From a virus: a stretch of DNA of 40,662 nucleotides. Of the stretch, positions 8,789 to 16,635 are shown piece by piece. The stretch covers positions 1 through 40,662 of IMG/VR virus record IMGVR_UViG_3300042309_000358; one strand, 5' to 3'. Made by a program: the position numbers and the translations under genes. Below the pieces are notes generated by a model that saw only the letters and a program-made list of their open reading frames with translations, had not been told where the DNA came from and did not search any database. Numbering within the stretch: position 1 is the stretch's first letter; each line of letters starts with the position of its first letter.

Positions 8789-10178
8789 ACATTTGGTTTT
8801 AAAGAATCTCTTACATAACGAAGAATATACTAGATCAGTATTACCCTTTCTAAAGTCTGAATATTTTTCAGATCATAATGATAGAAGTATATTTAAATTC
8901 ATTAATTCATTTGTCACAGAATATAATAAACAAGCTTCCGTAGAAGCTATTAAGATTATGACTTCTGAATCTAAGAAGATTAAAATTGAAGACTCAGAAG
9001 TAATATCTAATCTATTAGATTCTTGGTCGAAGAATGAGCAAACTGATTTAAAATTCTTGATCAAACAGACTGAATCATTTTGTAAAGAAAAATCATTGCA
9101 TAATGCAATCTTAGATTCTATTAAGATTATATCTGATGAAAAAGATACTAGAGATAAAGGTTCTATTCCTGAAATTCTTAAAGAAGCTCTTGCAATTACA
9201 TTCGATCCATCAGTTGGTCATGATTTTGTTTCTGATGCAGAAACAAGATTTGAATTTTATCATAAGAAAGAAGAGAGAATTCGTTTTGATATCCAGAATT
9301 TAAATCTTATTACTGGTGGAGGACTTCCGAGAAAAACTCTAAACTTAATTCTTGGTGGTGTTAATGCTGGAAAAACTTTGGCGATGTGTCATATGGCAGC
9401 TTCTAATGTTCTTGATGGTAAGAATGTTTTGTATATTACATGTGAAATGGCTGAAGAAAGAATCGCCGAGAGAATTGATGCGAATCTATTGGATATTACC
9501 TTAGATACTCTAAAACAAATTTCTAAGAAACAATTCTTATCACTAATTAATAAGTTAGAAAGTCGAACACCAGGCAAGTTGGTTATCAAGGAATATCCAA
9601 CTGGTTCAGCCAACGTATCACACTTCAGATATCTTCTACATGAACTTGCTCTAAAGAAGAAGTTTATTCCAGATATTATCTATATTGATTATTTGAATAT
9701 TTGTGCTTCTTCAAGAATTAAGAATAACGGTCAAGTAAATTCTTATATGTTGGTTAAGTCTATTGCTGAAGAAGTTCGTGGTCTTGCTGTAGAAGCTAAT
9801 CTTCCGATCGTATCCGCATCACAATTTACGAGATCTGGAGCGTCTGATTCTGATGCTGGTATGGGTGATATTGCAGAAAGTTTCGGCGTCGCCGCCACTT
9901 GCGATTTCATGATTGCTCTAATTAATACAGAAGAATTAGAAAAACTTGGTCAGTTGATGATTAAACAGTTGAAGAATAGATATAATGATGTGACTAAGAA
10001 TAAGAAATTCTTGGTTGGTATTGATAGATCTAAGATGAGATTATTTGATATCGGTGATATTCAGATTGATGGAGAAGGTGGTATTCAAGATCCTTATCAG
10101 GATAATAATTATGGTGAATTTGATTCAGGATATGGTTCTTCGAAATATAAGAAGAACTTCGATAATTTCAAATTCTAA
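8778..10178 (+). CDS. 41: Replicative DNA helicase (T4 gp41 / DnaB family)
   Basis: 466 residues (T4 gp41 has 475). ATG 8778 was chosen because AGGAG lies 10 nt upstream and the N terminus then matches the family; the frame is also open further upstream. RecA-like core motifs: Walker A GGVNAGKT (about 193-200), Walker B DIIYIDYLNI near 300, and sensor motif PIVSASQFTRSG near 345. It would form a hexamer unwinding DNA ahead of the polymerase. The 38 nt around its 3' end are duplicated at 11099-11136. Confidence 0.93.
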   Translation: MKIEHLVLKNLLHNEEYTRSVLPFLKSEYFSDHNDRSIFKFINSFVTEYNKQASVEAIKIMTSESKKIKIEDSEVISNLLDSWSKNEQTDLKFLIKQTESFCKEKSLHNAILDSIKIISDEKDTRDKGSIPEILKEALAITFDPSVGHDFVSDAETRFEFYHKKEERIRFDIQNLNLITGGGLPRKTLNLILGGVNAGKTLAMCHMAASNVLDGKNVLYITCEMAEERIAERIDANLLDITLDTLKQISKKQFLSLINKLESRTPGKLVIKEYPTGSANVSHFRYLLHELALKKKFIPDIIYIDYLNICASSRIKNNGQVNSYMLVKSIAEEVRGLAVEANLPIVSASQFTRSGASDSDAGMGDIAESFGVAATCDFMIALINTEELEKLGQLMIKQLKNRYNDVTKNKKFLVGIDRSKMRLFDIGDIQIDGEGGIQDPYQDNNYGEFDSGYGSSKYKKNFDNFKF

Positions 10179-10189
10179 TAAATATATGT

Positions 10190-11002
10190 ATGTTATTTAA
10201 AGAATTTTCTAATCATATAGTAGAATTACAGCGAAATCTTTCAATCACGAAAGATTTCGCTAAATCAACACGAGATTTTCCAAGTTCACAAGAATATGCA
10301 ACAATATATAGTGAATTTGACAAGCCTCTTTTGTTTAAAACAAAAGATGATATTATTATAGAAGTCAGATATTTTACAAAGGGGCCAGTAACATACATAA
10401 CTAATTGGGTTATGGTCAACAAGACCCCAAGATGTATTGGTATGTTGCATCTATACAAGAGACCAATATATAATCGGTACGGATATGATTTTTATGAGAT
10501 CATCAATTCATATTTGAAAACAGAATATATTGGAAAAGGAATTATGCCTGCAACATATATGGGATTGATAAAGAGGGGAATCAATCTTGCAGCATTAGAT
10601 ACTCAATCTGCTGGTGCAAGAAAGATGTGGAAGAATTTATATGGAAGAGAAGGAATCAAGATTTGGGCAATACTTGGCGTCAGATTATTTGTATCCAAAG
10701 AGTTACAAAGAACAAAAGATGATTTTATAGAATCTATTTCTTTGTCAGATAAACTTACTTCTATTCCAGAAAATCCTGATGAATTGTCTGCAGTGTTTAT
10801 GACTCCAGATGGAGTTGAATCCGTCGAATCTGTTTATGTTGACACGGAAGGATATGAAGAATATGAGTCTTTATTGATTATGACAAATACTAATTCCGAG
10901 TTAGATAACGATTTAGAATTAATGATGAATTATGAACAATTCTCTAATGAGAAGAATCTATTTAACGCACTTCAGAAAATGTTATTACAAATAAAGAAAT
11001 AG
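10190..11002 (+). CDS. GNAT-like acetyltransferase-fold phage protein
   Basis: 270 residues. The segment YIGKGIMPATYMGLIKRGI near 120, followed by DTQSAGARKMWKNLY, resembles the acetyl-CoA-binding region and C-terminal part of GNAT enzymes, though the Q/RxxGxG/A loop is imperfect. The C-terminal third is acidic and probably outside the fold. A substrate cannot be named. The gene follows the helicase by 11 nt, with an AATAAATA late-promoter-like sequence just before its start, and ends in TAG inside a strong terminator. Confidence 0.5.
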   Translation: MLFKEFSNHIVELQRNLSITKDFAKSTRDFPSSQEYATIYSEFDKPLLFKTKDDIIIEVRYFTKGPVTYITNWVMVNKTPRCIGMLHLYKRPIYNRYGYDFYEIINSYLKTEYIGKGIMPATYMGLIKRGINLAALDTQSAGARKMWKNLYGREGIKIWAILGVRLFVSKELQRTKDDFIESISLSDKLTSIPENPDELSAVFMTPDGVESVESVYVDTEGYEEYESLLIMTNTNSELDNDLELMMNYEQFSNEKNLFNALQKMLLQIKK

Positions 11003-11025
11003 GGGCCAGCGGCCCCTTTATTTTT
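11002..11025 (+). terminator. Rho-independent terminator
   Basis: GGGGCC-AGC-GGCCCC followed by TTTATTTTT; it begins within the stop codon of the GNAT-like gene. Confidence 0.9.
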
Positions 11026-11136
11026 CTAAGCGAATGAATTTCTTAAACTTATACCAATTAGAACTTTCATACAATTCGCAAGTACGGTGAGGATCTTCAT
11101 ATAAGAAGAACTTTGATAATTTCAAATTCTGATAAA
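11026..11136 (-). pseudogene. Possible gene remnant on the minus strand, overlapping a helicase 3'-end duplicate
   Basis: The minus strand holds an open frame without a start codon, with protein-like composition (CELYESSNWYKFKKFIRLEK at its end). The plus strand of its upstream part (11099-11136) is a 36/38 copy of the helicase 3' end (10145-10182). It may be debris left by homing or recombination. I recognise no family, and a chance ORF is possible. Confidence 0.3.
11099..11136 (+). repeat. Duplicate of helicase gene 3' end
   Basis: 38 nt identical at 36 positions to 10145-10182, which spans the last codons and stop of the helicase gene. It lies directly upstream of the late promoter of the GIY-YIG gene. 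Confidence 0.9.
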
Positions 11137-11155
11137 ATAGTCAAGAATATATTTT

Positions 11156-11228
11156 TATAAATAATTATGGGGAGAAAGTGTTCGCTTTCTCCCATCTGAA
11201 CACACAAACTACTTGGGAGGTAGCTTAT
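11156..11228 (+). promoter_or_regulatory. T4-type late promoter plus two-hairpin leader of the GIY-YIG gene
   Basis: TATAAATA (11156-11163) matches the T4 late promoter. Six nt later there is a hairpin, GGGAGAAAG/CTTTCTCCC (11170-11178 and 11185-11193), then a short CTAC/GTAG stem with the Shine-Dalgarno GGGAG in its loop, then the ATG. The HNH gene at 16.6 kb has the same architecture. T4 I-TevI is known to use a late promoter and a hairpin to restrict translation to late infection. Confidence 0.75.
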
Positions 11229-12035
11229 ATGTCTAAAACTATTTATAAAGACCCAGCCAGATTCTATGTCTATGCTTTTCTAAGAGAAGATGGGACTCCA
11301 TATTATATTGGAAAAGGTCAGGGTAACAGAGCCTGGTGTAAGAGACGATTTCGTCCTGTTGAATCTTCTAGAATATCTATTCTCTTCGAAAATCTGTCAG
11401 AATCAGAAGCCTTCGACGAAGAAATAAGACTAATACAGTTCTATGGTCGAAAAGATCTAGGAACAGGAATCCTGAGAAATAAGACCGATGGCGGGGAAGG
11501 GGTGTCTGGTTATAAATACACTCCGGAAGCACTAGACAAAAGGTCTGGAGAAAAGTCTCCTATGTATGGAAAAACTGGAGAAAAGTCTCCTAGGTATGGA
11601 AAGAACCACACTCCAGAAACCAAAGCCGAAATATCTGCTGCACTACTAGGTAAAAGAAAATCTGAAATTCACCGTAAGAAAATGGGTTTATCTAAATTGG
11701 GCAATACATATGTCGTCGGACAAAAAAGAACCGATAAACAGAAAAAAAATATGTCTGAATCTAAATTGGGTTCTAAAAATCCTTCTTTTAATAAAAAACA
11801 ATCTGAAGAAACGAAGAAAAAACGGTCCGCCTCTTTGATAGAAAATAAAAATAAGAAAAATAATAAGGGAGGGAAGTGGTATAATGATGGGACAAAAAAT
11901 ATATTTATTAAAGTAAAGGATCTAGAACATATCGACGATACAAATCATTTACTTATTCCAGGACGAATTATTAGTTTGAAACAAAAATCTCAAATGGTAG
12001 AAACTAGAAAAAATAATCGTCTTTCTCGTATTTAA
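11229..12035 (+). CDS. GIY-YIG homing endonuclease with NUMOD3 repeats
   Basis: 268 residues. The N-terminal nuclease has FYVYAF (residues 12-17) and PYYIGKG (24-30), the GIY-YIG core, with a following Arg-rich helix and a Glu-containing segment. Residues about 105-205 hold several NUMOD3-like DNA-binding repeats (GEKSPMYGK, GEKSPRYGK, GSKNPSFNK). A C-terminal module contains GGKWYNDGTKN, which also occurs in the HNH protein at 16.6 kb. It begins MSKTIY, as does that HNH protein. Its 3' end overlaps the RNA ligase gene tail-to-tail by 32 nt. Confidence 0.9.
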   Translation: MSKTIYKDPARFYVYAFLREDGTPYYIGKGQGNRAWCKRRFRPVESSRISILFENLSESEAFDEEIRLIQFYGRKDLGTGILRNKTDGGEGVSGYKYTPEALDKRSGEKSPMYGKTGEKSPRYGKNHTPETKAEISAALLGKRKSEIHRKKMGLSKLGNTYVVGQKRTDKQKKNMSESKLGSKNPSFNKKQSEETKKKRSASLIENKNKKNNKGGKWYNDGTKNIFIKVKDLEHIDDTNHLLIPGRIISLKQKSQMVETRKNNRLSRI

Positions 12036-13125
12036 CAAAGTCTAATATTTTTTCTAATTTTTTAATATCCATATTTTTAAAATAATCTATTGTATTTTTC
12101 AATTTATTATCTTTTTTCATAAAAAGGGCAGATGAAATATGTTTGTAGTATTGATTAACAGTTAAAGCAAATTCTTTCCTATCAATGATGTGTTTTGTCA
12201 TCGACCATCCATTGTCTATTTCTTGGCATAATAAATGAATAGACGCATCTAAATTATTAAATTCATTTCGAAATTCCGTATGATATGATAATAGCTCTTC
12301 CGAATCTCCTGATTTCCAAAGATTTAGTAAGCTGCGGCGAACGTTACCAGAATTCAGATGATGAATCAAAACATACTTCTCTGACTTAACTTTGATTCTA
12401 TTATAGTTCTTATCAACTAGAACGAAGCCTTCTTGTTTAGAAGGATCGAGTTCTTTTGCTGCAATTAAGATCTCATCGATAGTATTCATATCATATGATC
12501 GAACCACATCGAAGATATCTTTGTACAAAGAAACTGGAAACTCTTGACCAGTATTATTATCACGAACACCAATTAGAGTTAACTTGCCTTCGTTATTCAA
12601 CTGAGAAGTAACTACACGATTATACTTTGAAGTCAATTCAAACATATATGTATTTCTAGGATCTAGATCAGAAACAGAATACATTTGTTGTTTGAAGGTT
12701 TCCCAGAATAACTCAGCGAATGTGAACGAATTATCACCGATAGTACCATTCGCATCAGGAGAACCTTTGGTGGCAACATTCCATTTACCAAGATAATTGT
12801 ATAGGATCATTAATGATCCGTCAATCTTTTCTTGTGCTACAAAGGAAGACCAATCAAAGTTAACTTCAGTGACATTCTCGCCCCAATTAAAGAATCGATC
12901 GAAAGGACGAGCAACTACCGACCAAGAGGCATCACGATCCAGGATAATACCACGAGATTCTCGCACGATCGGATGATCTTTGATCTTCGAAGATTCAATC
13001 TGATCATAAGTGAATTGGTACAGATTTGGATATTGATTGTGTTGTTTAGAATACACACCATATTCGCTTGACAGACGAAGCCTATCGCCAAAATTCGTGT
13101 TCAGAAATTTTTGCAATTCTAGCAT
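12004..13125 (-). CDS. rnlA: T4 Rnl1-like RNA ligase
   Basis: 373 residues (T4 RnlA has 374). The nucleotidyl-lysine motif I is EKIDGSLM near residue 110. Motif Ia/III and IV elements are visible (ESRGIILDRD near 59, KQEGFVLVD near 228), and the Lys pair IKVKSEKY near 240 fits motif V. The enzyme seals tRNAs cut by host anticodon nucleases. The start lies inside the upstream peptidase gene (44-nt overlap), so translational coupling is likely. No Pnkp partner is visible in this window. Confidence 0.88.
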   Translation of the reverse strand: MLELQKFLNTNFGDRLRLSSEYGVYSKQHNQYPNLYQFTYDQIESSKIKDHPIVRESRGIILDRDASWSVVARPFDRFFNWGENVTEVNFDWSSFVAQEKIDGSLMILYNYLGKWNVATKGSPDANGTIGDNSFTFAELFWETFKQQMYSVSDLDPRNTYMFELTSKYNRVVTSQLNNEGKLTLIGVRDNNTGQEFPVSLYKDIFDVVRSYDMNTIDEILIAAKELDPSKQEGFVLVDKNYNRIKVKSEKYVLIHHLNSGNVRRSLLNLWKSGDSEELLSYHTEFRNEFNNLDASIHLLCQEIDNGWSMTKHIIDRKEFALTVNQYYKHISSALFMKKDNKLKNTIDYFKNMDIKKLEKILDFVKYEKDDYFF

Positions 13126-13489
13126 AACTACTCAAAGCCTCAACTTTCACCAGATCAAAACATTCCGGAATTTCGTTTTGTTCTAAGATAGATCCACCAT
13201 TATCCCAAGCATCTTCTTCAGTATGATCGTAACCATATTTATTCCAACAGATAACATGACCAATTTCGTGAATCAACACACATAATAGTAAATCGTAACG
13301 ATCATATGATTCGGTGTATAAATCTATTAGTGTCCAATCATCTTCAATAAATGCACACCCATCAACGAAGAAATCGATCTTCTCAAATAATGATTCTTGT
13401 TCTTCATTTACAAATATAGTAATATCCGATACATTCAATTTGGTTTTTGCATAATCACAATATTTGAGAAAGATCGATTCCCAGATCAT
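13082..13489 (-). CDS. Small zinc metallopeptidase-like protein (HEIGH motif)
   Basis: 135 residues. LIHEIGHVICWNKYG (about residues 72-86) is an HExxH zinc-peptidase motif, followed by an acidic segment (HTEEDAWDNGG) that could supply the third ligand. The size suits ImmA/IrrE- or SprT-like minimal gluzincins. A role in cleaving a host regulator is inference. It is coupled upstream to a short ORF by an ATGA overlap and downstream to the RNA ligase by overlapping frames. Confidence 0.6.
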   Translation of the reverse strand: MIWESIFLKYCDYAKTKLNVSDITIFVNEEQESLFEKIDFFVDGCAFIEDDWTLIDLYTESYDRYDLLLCVLIHEIGHVICWNKYGYDHTEEDAWDNGGSILEQNEIPECFDLVKVEALSSYARIAKISEHEFWR

Positions 13490-13584
13490 ATTTCGAAGTA
13501 TTTGGTCAAAAATAATGTTTGGCCCCAGCCACGTTCAGATTCGATTAAATCAACACGATATTTAATATTAATTGTTTGTTTTAT
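13486..13584 (-). CDS. Short conserved-looking ORF, start uncertain
   Basis: A minus-strand frame with the protein-like sequence KYRVDLIESERGWGQTLF ends in a TGA that overlaps the next gene's ATG (ATGA), as in coupled phage genes. There is no ATG, GTG or TTG in frame; an ATA at 13584 lies 7 nt after GGAG and is the best candidate start. The frame stays open a little further upstream, so it may be a truncated gene. The IESERGWGQ motif resembles small phage proteins I have seen before, without known function. Confidence 0.4.
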   Translation of the reverse strand: MKQTINIKYRVDLIESERGWGQTLFLTKYFEI

Positions 13585-13610
13585 TTCTTTCTCCGAAGAC
13601 GATGTCGATT

Positions 13611-14000
13611 CTACAGACCCAACAGTTCTTTTTCTTCTTTGGTTAACTTAGCAAGAGCAGCATAGATCTTTCGATTCTTCTCTTTCTCGTACTCTTCTTT
13701 CAGGCGAATTTCTTCGAGATAATCATTCATTCTTTGGATTTCGAAGATCACATCAAAATCATAATCATTCGGTAAGACAATCGGAAGAAAGAATGGAGAA
13801 TCATATACACGATCAGTGAAGGAATATACTGCTTCGTGCTTGTTTACTTCGTAATTAGGAAGCTTCGAGAAGATGAACACGAAATCCAAAAGGATGCTTG
13901 GATACTGTTTCTTCAATTCAAGCCATTCATTATCATTTCGAATTTGCTCTTCAAGAGCCAATCGTTCACGTTTTTCTTTAGCGGTTTCTCTCTTCTTCAT
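13611..14000 (-). CDS. Unknown charged phage protein, leaderless start
   Basis: 129 residues with strongly basic and acidic helical ends (MKKRETAKEKRER; EEYEKEKNRK near 107) around a hydrophobic middle. There is no family I recognise. The ATG lies 6 nt after a TATAAT box with no Shine-Dalgarno. It ends in TAG. Confidence 0.6.
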   Translation of the reverse strand: MKKRETAKEKRERLALEEQIRNDNEWLELKKQYPSILLDFVFIFSKLPNYEVNKHEAVYSFTDRVYDSPFFLPIVLPNDYDFDVIFEIQRMNDYLEEIRLKEEYEKEKNRKIYAALAKLTKEEKELLGL

Positions 14001-14006
14001 ATAACC

Positions 14007-14034
14007 ATTATACCTTATTGGAGATCCGAATCAA
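14007..14034 (-). promoter_or_regulatory. Leaderless sigma70-type promoter (minus strand)
   Basis: TTGATT (14029-14034 read on the minus strand), a 16-nt spacer, and TATAAT (14007-14012). The ATG of the 13611-14000 gene starts 6 nt later. It is divergent from the promoter at 14186. Confidence 0.7.
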
Positions 14035-14049
14035 AGTTTTTTGTAAATT

Positions 14050-14165
14050 ATATTCCGTTTAAAATGAATGACTTGCAACAAGTCATTGAAAACAAAGAGA
14101 ATATTCTTCGGAAGAATATCTCGTTTAGAATCAACGATTTACCGTAAGTTATTGAAAATAAAGAG
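14050..14165 (+). repeat. Tandem pair of roughly 50-nt hairpin-containing repeats between divergent promoters
   Basis: Two copies of a unit of the form GTTTA-AAT-A..hairpin..TTGAAAA-AAAGAGAATAT. Copy 1 holds GACTT-GCAAC-AAGTC and copy 2 holds GATTT-ACCGT-AAGTT; the arms differ but still pair. A third copy lies at 35976-36035. The 14001-14219 region is otherwise non-coding apart from the two promoters. Confidence 0.7.
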
Positions 14166-14185
14166 AATATAGTTCTGAAAAAACT

Positions 14186-14213
14186 TTGATTCAGACGAAG
14201 GATACGGTATACT
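14186..14213 (+). promoter_or_regulatory. Leaderless sigma70-type promoter
   Basis: TTGATT (14186-14191), a 16-nt spacer, and TATACT (14208-14213), 6 nt before the ATG at 14220. GGATACGGTATACT is shared with the promoter at 39212-39240. Confidence 0.7.
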
Positions 14214-14219
14214 GAATGT

Positions 14220-14315
14220 ATGGAAAAGCTTACTGCTGCTGAGTATCGCCAAATGGCTGCTCGCAATATCCAGGATCGTGAAGATTCTTTCGATCGGCCG
14301 GAAGCGAATCGATAA
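14220..14315 (+). CDS. 31-residue leaderless peptide
   Basis: MEKLTAAEYRQMAARNIQDR and a short charged tail. Its ATG lies at the predicted transcription start of the promoter at 14186-14213, and its stop overlaps the next ATG (TAATG), so it may be a coupled leader peptide. Function unknown. Confidence 0.5.
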   Translation: MEKLTAAEYRQMAARNIQDREDSFDRPEANR

Positions 14316-14689
14316 TGTCACAATCTAAACGAATAGAAGCATTAAAACAAAGAATGATTGTTGTTCTCAACAAAGAACAACATACAATTGATTCTATCAC
14401 ATCTGCGGGTGTTTGGGATGTATATTTTGAATTGAAATCTGGTTGCGCAACTGAAGATGAACAAAAGAATGCTGCAAACTTACTTGAAAAATATAACATC
14501 TTATTAAATATGCTCATAGAAGCAGATAAATTTAAAGAATCGATTACGTTCAACAAAGAAACAGATAAGTATGTTTATAGGGGAAACGAATACGATTCTT
14601 TATACAGTTGTATTCTTAAAGAAACACGAAATGCATTTGGATGTGGAACGTGGAATCATGTTAATGAGAATTTAGAAAAGGATCTATAG
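14315..14689 (+). CDS. Unknown phage protein
   Basis: 124 residues, mostly predicted helical, with a C-terminal FGCGTWNHVNENLEK. No motif is recognised. It is coupled to the upstream peptide through TAATG and ends in TAG; the phosphoesterase gene follows after 8 nt. Confidence 0.6.
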   Translation: MSQSKRIEALKQRMIVVLNKEQHTIDSITSAGVWDVYFELKSGCATEDEQKNAANLLEKYNILLNMLIEADKFKESITFNKETDKYVYRGNEYDSLYSCILKETRNAFGCGTWNHVNENLEKDL

Positions 14690-14697
14690 AGAAAATT

Positions 14698-15243
14698 ATG
14701 CCTTCAGTTTGGTTAATTAGTGACACCCACTTTGGTCACGAGAAAACATGTACAGTATTTAAGAGGGAAGACGGGTCACCGATGCGACCGTTCTCTTCGG
14801 CCGGAGAAATGGATGAATATATGGTTGAAGCTTGGAATGCAAGAGTCAAACCAAATGATAAGATCTATCATCTAGGCGATGTTGTCATTTCTAGAAAGAA
14901 CCTTAAAATTTTATCTAGACTGAATGGAGATAAGATCTTGATTCGTGGCAATCATGATATCTTCAAGTTGTCGGATTACACAGAATATTTTCGTGACATT
15001 CGTTCGTATCATGTGATGAATGGTATGATCTTGAGTCATATTCCAGTTCATAATGAATCGCTTGGTAGATTTGGATGTAATATTCATGGCCATCTCCACG
15101 TCAATAATATTCCAGATATTAGATATCATAATGTCTGCGTCGAACACACTGAGTATGCACCGATTCTTTTCGAAGAAGTCTGCGCTAAAATTAAATCAGA
15201 AGGCGGAACTGTCGGGTTCAAGTTGACTAGAACAATTGAATAA
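14698..15243 (+). CDS. Calcineurin-like metallophosphoesterase
   Basis: 181 residues with the full metallophosphoesterase signature in order: SDTHFGH (residues 8-14), HLGDVVIS (about 60), IRGNHD (about 81), LSHIPVH (about 104) and IHGHLH (about 122). Small phage enzymes of this type hydrolyse phosphomono- or diesters; the substrate cannot be told from sequence. The promoter of the next gene is embedded in its 3' end. Confidence 0.88.
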   Translation: MPSVWLISDTHFGHEKTCTVFKREDGSPMRPFSSAGEMDEYMVEAWNARVKPNDKIYHLGDVVISRKNLKILSRLNGDKILIRGNHDIFKLSDYTEYFRDIRSYHVMNGMILSHIPVHNESLGRFGCNIHGHLHVNNIPDIRYHNVCVEHTEYAPILFEEVCAKIKSEGGTVGFKLTRTIE

Positions 15244-15251
15244 GGTATAAT
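15223..15251 (+). promoter_or_regulatory. Leaderless sigma70-type promoter
   Basis: TTGACT (15223-15228), a 17-nt spacer, and TATAAT (15246-15251), 5 nt before the ATG at 15257. It lies inside the end of the phosphoesterase gene. Confidence 0.8.
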
Positions 15252-15256
15252 AAATT

Positions 15257-15652
15257 ATGGCAAAACCTTGGATTCACGCAGTATCTTCTGTTAAGAAGTT
15301 TGGTGGTGTTCCAGAAGATTATTTTGATATCCATAATCTGATGGATTCGTCGAAGGGTGCGATGTCAGATAATCGTCATCGTGCATTAACTCATAATTCT
15401 TGGTTTCTTTCAACTATCTTAGAAAAAATATTTGGGGTGAATATCAAAAATTCTGATGGTCGGAATGTATCTGTCAGGGATATTGGTGAGCAACATATCC
15501 TAGAGGATTTTGGTAATCGATATATTCCAAATGCTTCTGATTATTTGGAAGAAATGGAATATAAATCTTGGATGAATGCTGGTAAAGACACTGTTCCTTC
15601 TTCTCACAAGAAAATTGCAAAAACTGTAACTAATAAAATGAGGATTGATTAA
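15257..15652 (+). CDS. DUF6915-like phage protein
   Basis: 131 residues. HAVSSVKKFGGVPEDYFDIH near the N terminus, NRHRALTHNSW near 41, and a C-terminal IGEQHILEDFG resemble a small His-rich family widespread in phages, which I recall as DUF6915. Function unknown. Several His residues are spaced like a metal site, but that is inference. The start is leaderless. Confidence 0.65.
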   Translation: MAKPWIHAVSSVKKFGGVPEDYFDIHNLMDSSKGAMSDNRHRALTHNSWFLSTILEKIFGVNIKNSDGRNVSVRDIGEQHILEDFGNRYIPNASDYLEEMEYKSWMNAGKDTVPSSHKKIAKTVTNKMRID

Positions 15653-15653
15653 T

Positions 15654-16118
15654 ATGACTAAGAATGAATTTATTGCAAAGATTAATGAATTTAAGGTAAT
15701 TCGTGACGAACATATGAAGATGTTACGAGATAACGCAAAGAGTGTATTTGGTGATATCACAAAAGATATCTTCAATGACAATCCACAATTGAATTCATTT
15801 TCTTGGAATCAATATACACCTTATTTCAATGATGGTGACACTTGTGTATTTGGTGTTAATCGAGATTATTATAGATTCAATAACTCTTGTGATCATGTTG
15901 ATAACTGGACTTTGAATAACGAACAATATAGTAAAGAGATTGATCTTGAAGATCTTTCTTTCGATTCGATCGATTCAATAAAGAAGGCATATAATGAAGT
16001 AGACGAACTTCTATCTATGTTTGAAGATGAAGATCTTCGTCAAATGTTTGGTGATCACGCAGAGATTACTGTATATCGTAATGGTCAAATTGATGTGGAT
16101 GAATATTCACACGATTAA
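15654..16118 (+). CDS. Unknown acidic phage protein
   Basis: 154 residues. ATG 15654 was chosen (GAGGA upstream) over an in-frame TTG. The protein is acidic, with NRDYYRFNNSCDHVDNW near 66 and a C-terminal EITVYRNGQIDVDEYSHD that looks like a beta-hairpin. I recognise no function. Its end overlaps the start of the release-factor-like gene by 20 nt. Confidence 0.6.
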   Translation: MTKNEFIAKINEFKVIRDEHMKMLRDNAKSVFGDITKDIFNDNPQLNSFSWNQYTPYFNDGDTCVFGVNRDYYRFNNSCDHVDNWTLNNEQYSKEIDLEDLSFDSIDSIKKAYNEVDELLSMFEDEDLRQMFGDHAEITVYRNGQIDVDEYSHD

Positions 16119-16500
16119 CACACAGTGTACATTTGAATATTTCCTGACACCAGATCAAAAATTGAATGAGAATCCAGCTGGTGTCAGGTTAATACATTTA
16201 ACAACGGGTCTTGTTATAGATTCGTTTTCTACCAAAAATAGAATTACAAATAAGAATATTGCTATTGAGGAATTAGAAAAGAATATGGGCATTTTCAGTG
16301 AAACGGCAGAAGAGATGGTTTGGGAAACACAAGATACGATCATCAAACAAATCAAACAATCTATTCGTCAAGTTAAAAAACAATTAGCACATATTAAGAA
16401 ACATCCATCTGGTGATGATTTATATGATTTGGGATTTATTAAAGGGTTAGAAACTTGTATTGATGAATTGGAACAGATCAAAGATAAAATAAATGAATAA
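16099..16500 (+). CDS. Release-factor (RF-1 domain)-like protein lacking GGQ
   Basis: 133 residues. GVRLIHLTTGLVIDSFSTKN and the following NRITNKNIAIEELEK align by eye with the RF1/RF2/ArfB core just after GGQ (E. coli RF1 has IRITHLPTGIVVEC and NKAKAL). Here the expected GGQ position is occupied by LNENPAG, so peptidyl hydrolysis is unlikely. The C-terminal half (WETQDTIIKQIKQSIRQ and beyond) is a helical extension. Start ATG 16099; an in-frame ATG at 16093 is also possible. It lies immediately upstream of the tmRNA locus, suggesting a role in termination or rescue. Alternative: a degenerate, unrelated fold. Confidence 0.5.
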   Translation: MNIHTINTQCTFEYFLTPDQKLNENPAGVRLIHLTTGLVIDSFSTKNRITNKNIAIEELEKNMGIFSETAEEMVWETQDTIIKQIKQSIRQVKKQLAHIKKHPSGDDLYDLGFIKGLETCIDELEQIKDKINE

Positions 16501-16516
16501 ATAAGTTTTGATAGGT

Positions 16517-16563
16517 GTTGATCTGGATTGAATACGTTTCGGACCTGGGTTCGACTCCCAGCA
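16517..16563 (+). pseudogene. Disrupted tmRNA acceptor piece (copy A, canonical T-arm without acceptor end)
   Basis: GACCTGGG-TTCGACT-CCCAGCA forms a canonical T-arm and matches the 3' end of bacterial tmRNA (E. coli has TTTCGGACGCGGGTTCAACT). It breaks off before the acceptor strand, where the HNH element's late promoter begins. It is a diverged duplicate of 17300-17347: both start GTTGATC and both have GACCTGGG-N7-CCCAGCA at the same spacing. Confidence 0.65.
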
Positions 16564-16566
16564 TAA

Positions 16567-16635
16567 TATAAATAGTTGAGGGAAAGGTAGTCACATACCT
16601 TTCCCAAACAAAATACTAGAAGAGGACTCTAGCAT
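16567..16635 (+). promoter_or_regulatory. T4-type late promoter plus two-hairpin leader of the HNH gene
   Basis: TATAAATA (16567-16574), 5 nt, then the hairpin GGGAAAGGTA/TACCTTTCCC (16580-16589 and 16596-16605), then a CTAGA/TCTAG stem whose loop holds the Shine-Dalgarno GAGG. It has the same plan as the leader of the GIY-YIG gene at 11156-11228. Confidence 0.75.
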
